Assembly (NCBI GenBank): GCA_019239915.1
Contig: JAFAZF010000001.1
Span: forward strand, 30,649 to 94,648
DNA from: Sphingomonadaceae bacterium
GTDB taxonomy: Bacteria; Pseudomonadota; Alphaproteobacteria; Sphingomonadales; Sphingomonadaceae
DNA length: 64,000 bases
Direction: 5' to 3'
This document shows positions 62,840 through 64,000 of this stretch, piece by piece (the first letter of the stretch is position 1; every line of letters begins with the position of its first letter). Below the pieces are notes generated by a model. It saw nothing but the letters and a program-made list of their open reading frames with translations. It was not told the DNA's origin and made no database searches. The position numbers and the translations under genes are program-made.

Positions 62840-64000
62840 GTGGGCGTAGCCGAGGCAAGCTGGATCGACGAGGAGCTGGCTGGATCGCGGTTTTGCGATG
62901 CGACTGGGTCAGCGCTTTCACGCGTTGATGAAGCAGCTGGGGAGCGCGGTGGGCGCGACGATCCCTCTGGCGTGCCAGGATTGGGCGAACACGAAGGCGG
63001 CCTATCGCTTTCGTTCCAATGCTTCGGTGACGGAAGAGCCGATCCTGGCCGGCCATTTCCAATCCACCGCCCAGCGCGCCGCCGCCGCGGAAGGGTTGCT
63101 GCTGGTGCTGCAGGATACGACCGAGTTTGTGTTTCAGCGGTCGGCTCCAGAGAGCATCGGCTACACCAAGAACGTCAACAGCGGGCGCGACAAGGAGGGG
63201 CGCTGGCGCCAGCATAAGCTGTGCGGGGTGCTGATGCATGCCAGCCTTGCGATCACGCTGGACGGTTTGCCTTTGGGCCTTACAGCCGCTCGGTTTTGGA
63301 CACGCGCTCGGTTCAAGGGGCTGCTGGCGCTCAAGCGCCAAGTGACTCAAACGCGCGTGCCGATCGAAACCAAGGAAAACATGCGGTGGCTCGAAAATAT
63401 GCGCGCCTCTACCGCCGTGCTTGGCGATGCTAGCCGCCTCGTCCACATCGGTGATCGCGAGAACGACATCTATGAGTTCTTCTGCGCCACACAGGAGCTC
63501 GACACGCACTTCGTTGTCCGCACGTGCGTCAACAGGCTCGCCGGCGATGGTAAGCACACCGTCGCAACCGAAATGGCCGAAGTCGGGGTCGCCGGGTATC
63601 ATCGCTTTGAAATCGCCGACGGGGACTGGGTCAAGCTCGCGCTGAAATACAAGCGGGTCAACATATTGCCGCCAATCGGAAAGGCGCGCCGCTACCCGCC
63701 ATTGAGCTTGACGGTCATACACGCGACCGAAGTTGACCCGCCGGAAGGACGTAAGCCCATCGATTGAAAGCTGCTCACAGACCTGCCGGTCGAAACGCCT
63801 GCTCAAGCTATCGAAAAGATGGCGTGGTACGCGATGCGTTGGAAGATCGAGATGTTCTTCAAGATCCTCAAATCCGGCTATCCGGCTGCAATGCCGAAAA
63901 GCTCAAGCTGCGAACCGCCGAGCGGCTCGTCAATCTCATCGCCATATTCTGTGTTCTCGGGTGGCGAATCTTCTGGATGACGATGCTCAATCGAGCAGTG
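62840..64000 (+). pseudogene. IS4-family transposase, decayed and cut by window end
   Basis: Tn5/IS4-type DDE transposase. The N-terminus WIDEELAGSRFCDA (from GTG 62840) is out of frame with RLGQRFHALMKQLGSAVGAT, needing 2 bp restored near 62900. The middle is good (PLACQDWANTKAAYRF, VHIGDRENDIYEFF). A TGA at 63765 replaces the Trp codon in PID-W-KLLTDLP. The Y-R-E-K motif WYAMRWKIEMFFKILKSG is present, but the frame then shifts by a near-exact 8-bp duplication (63875-63882 against 63883-63890). The last in-frame part reads ERLVNLIAIFCVLGW to the window end. Three lesions mean it is inactive. IS ends not resolved. Confidence 0.85.

Noticed and set aside
63765..63767. TGA read as selenocysteine in the transposase
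   Set aside because: The position is Trp in relatives, and other lesions are present in the same gene, so it is a nonsense mutation.

Overview
The window looks like chromosomal DNA of a sphingomonad (Alphaproteobacteria, Sphingomonadales; Sphingomonas or a near relative). The signs are strongly GC-rich coding DNA, a crtY-crtI / crtB / crtZ carotenoid set, the helicase-S4-fdxA-carD block common in alphaproteobacteria, a CarD regulator, an EpsC-type serine acetyltransferase and many copies of short palindromic intergenic repeats of the kind frequent in sphingomonads. The genus is inferred, not proven.

Layout. 1-5.2 kb: gluQRS, an HNH nuclease, a frameshifted glycosyltransferase and ppc. 5.2-6 kb: a two-gene HEPN cassette of lower GC. 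6-9.3 kb: a translationally coupled EF-hand / response regulator / histidine kinase operon and a PilZ protein. 9.5-13.3 kb: a coupled GH130-GH13-GT4 carbohydrate operon. 13.3-15 kb: a DUF2807 protein and an intact paralogue of the broken glycosyltransferase. 15-22.6 kb: carD, fdxA, an S4 protein with no normal start codon, an SUV3-like helicase, an M23 peptidase and a HerA-like ATPase. 22.8-25.3 kb: a minimal NfrA/NfrB-like pair. 25.4-25.9 kb: yefM-yoeB, apparently leaderless. 26-29.5 kb: etfBA, sucC and a small lipoprotein. 29.6-35.9 kb: carotenoid genes with an embedded LOG gene and a nearby sterol-desaturase-type hydroxylase. 36.4-38.9 kb: a TPP riboswitch, a small membrane protein and thiC. 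38.9-40.8 kb: a patch of foreign-looking small genes (DUF3892, a possible winged-helix protein, and a parDE-xre module with a frameshift in both parD and parE). 41-44.8 kb: miscellaneous genes, then serine acetyltransferase and a sulfate-binding protein. 44.9-54.9 kb: nitrate assimilation, transcribed leftward as nasT-nasS-leader-narK-nirB-nirD-nasA-cobA. 55-59.3 kb: two DUF4331 half-proteins divergent from a TPR protein and a HupE/UreJ membrane protein. 59.2-62.4 kb: a phosphoribosyltransferase, ygfZ, pyrC and a DUF1134 protein. 62.6-64 kb: tRNA-Ser(GCT), a possible attachment-site scar and a decayed IS4-family transposase running off the end.

How the genes work together. The nitrate block is self-contained: NarK imports nitrate, NasA and NirBD reduce it to ammonium, CobA supplies the siroheme precursor for NirB, and NasS/NasT sense nitrate. 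The leader before narK contains two hexaloop hairpins, each with A at loop position 1 and G at position 4. The second hairpin overlaps a strong intrinsic terminator, which is the architecture expected for ANTAR-protein antitermination by the adjacent NasT. The carotenoid genes should give zeaxanthin, and possibly a 2-hydroxylated product if the neighbouring hydroxylase is CrtG.

Several reading frames are broken by one or a few bases (glycosyltransferase, parD, parE, transposase). The single-base cases could be sequencing errors and should be checked against reads. Dispersed repeats have entered coding sequences three or four times (gluQRS end and interior, GH13 C-terminus, end of the sterol-desaturase gene).
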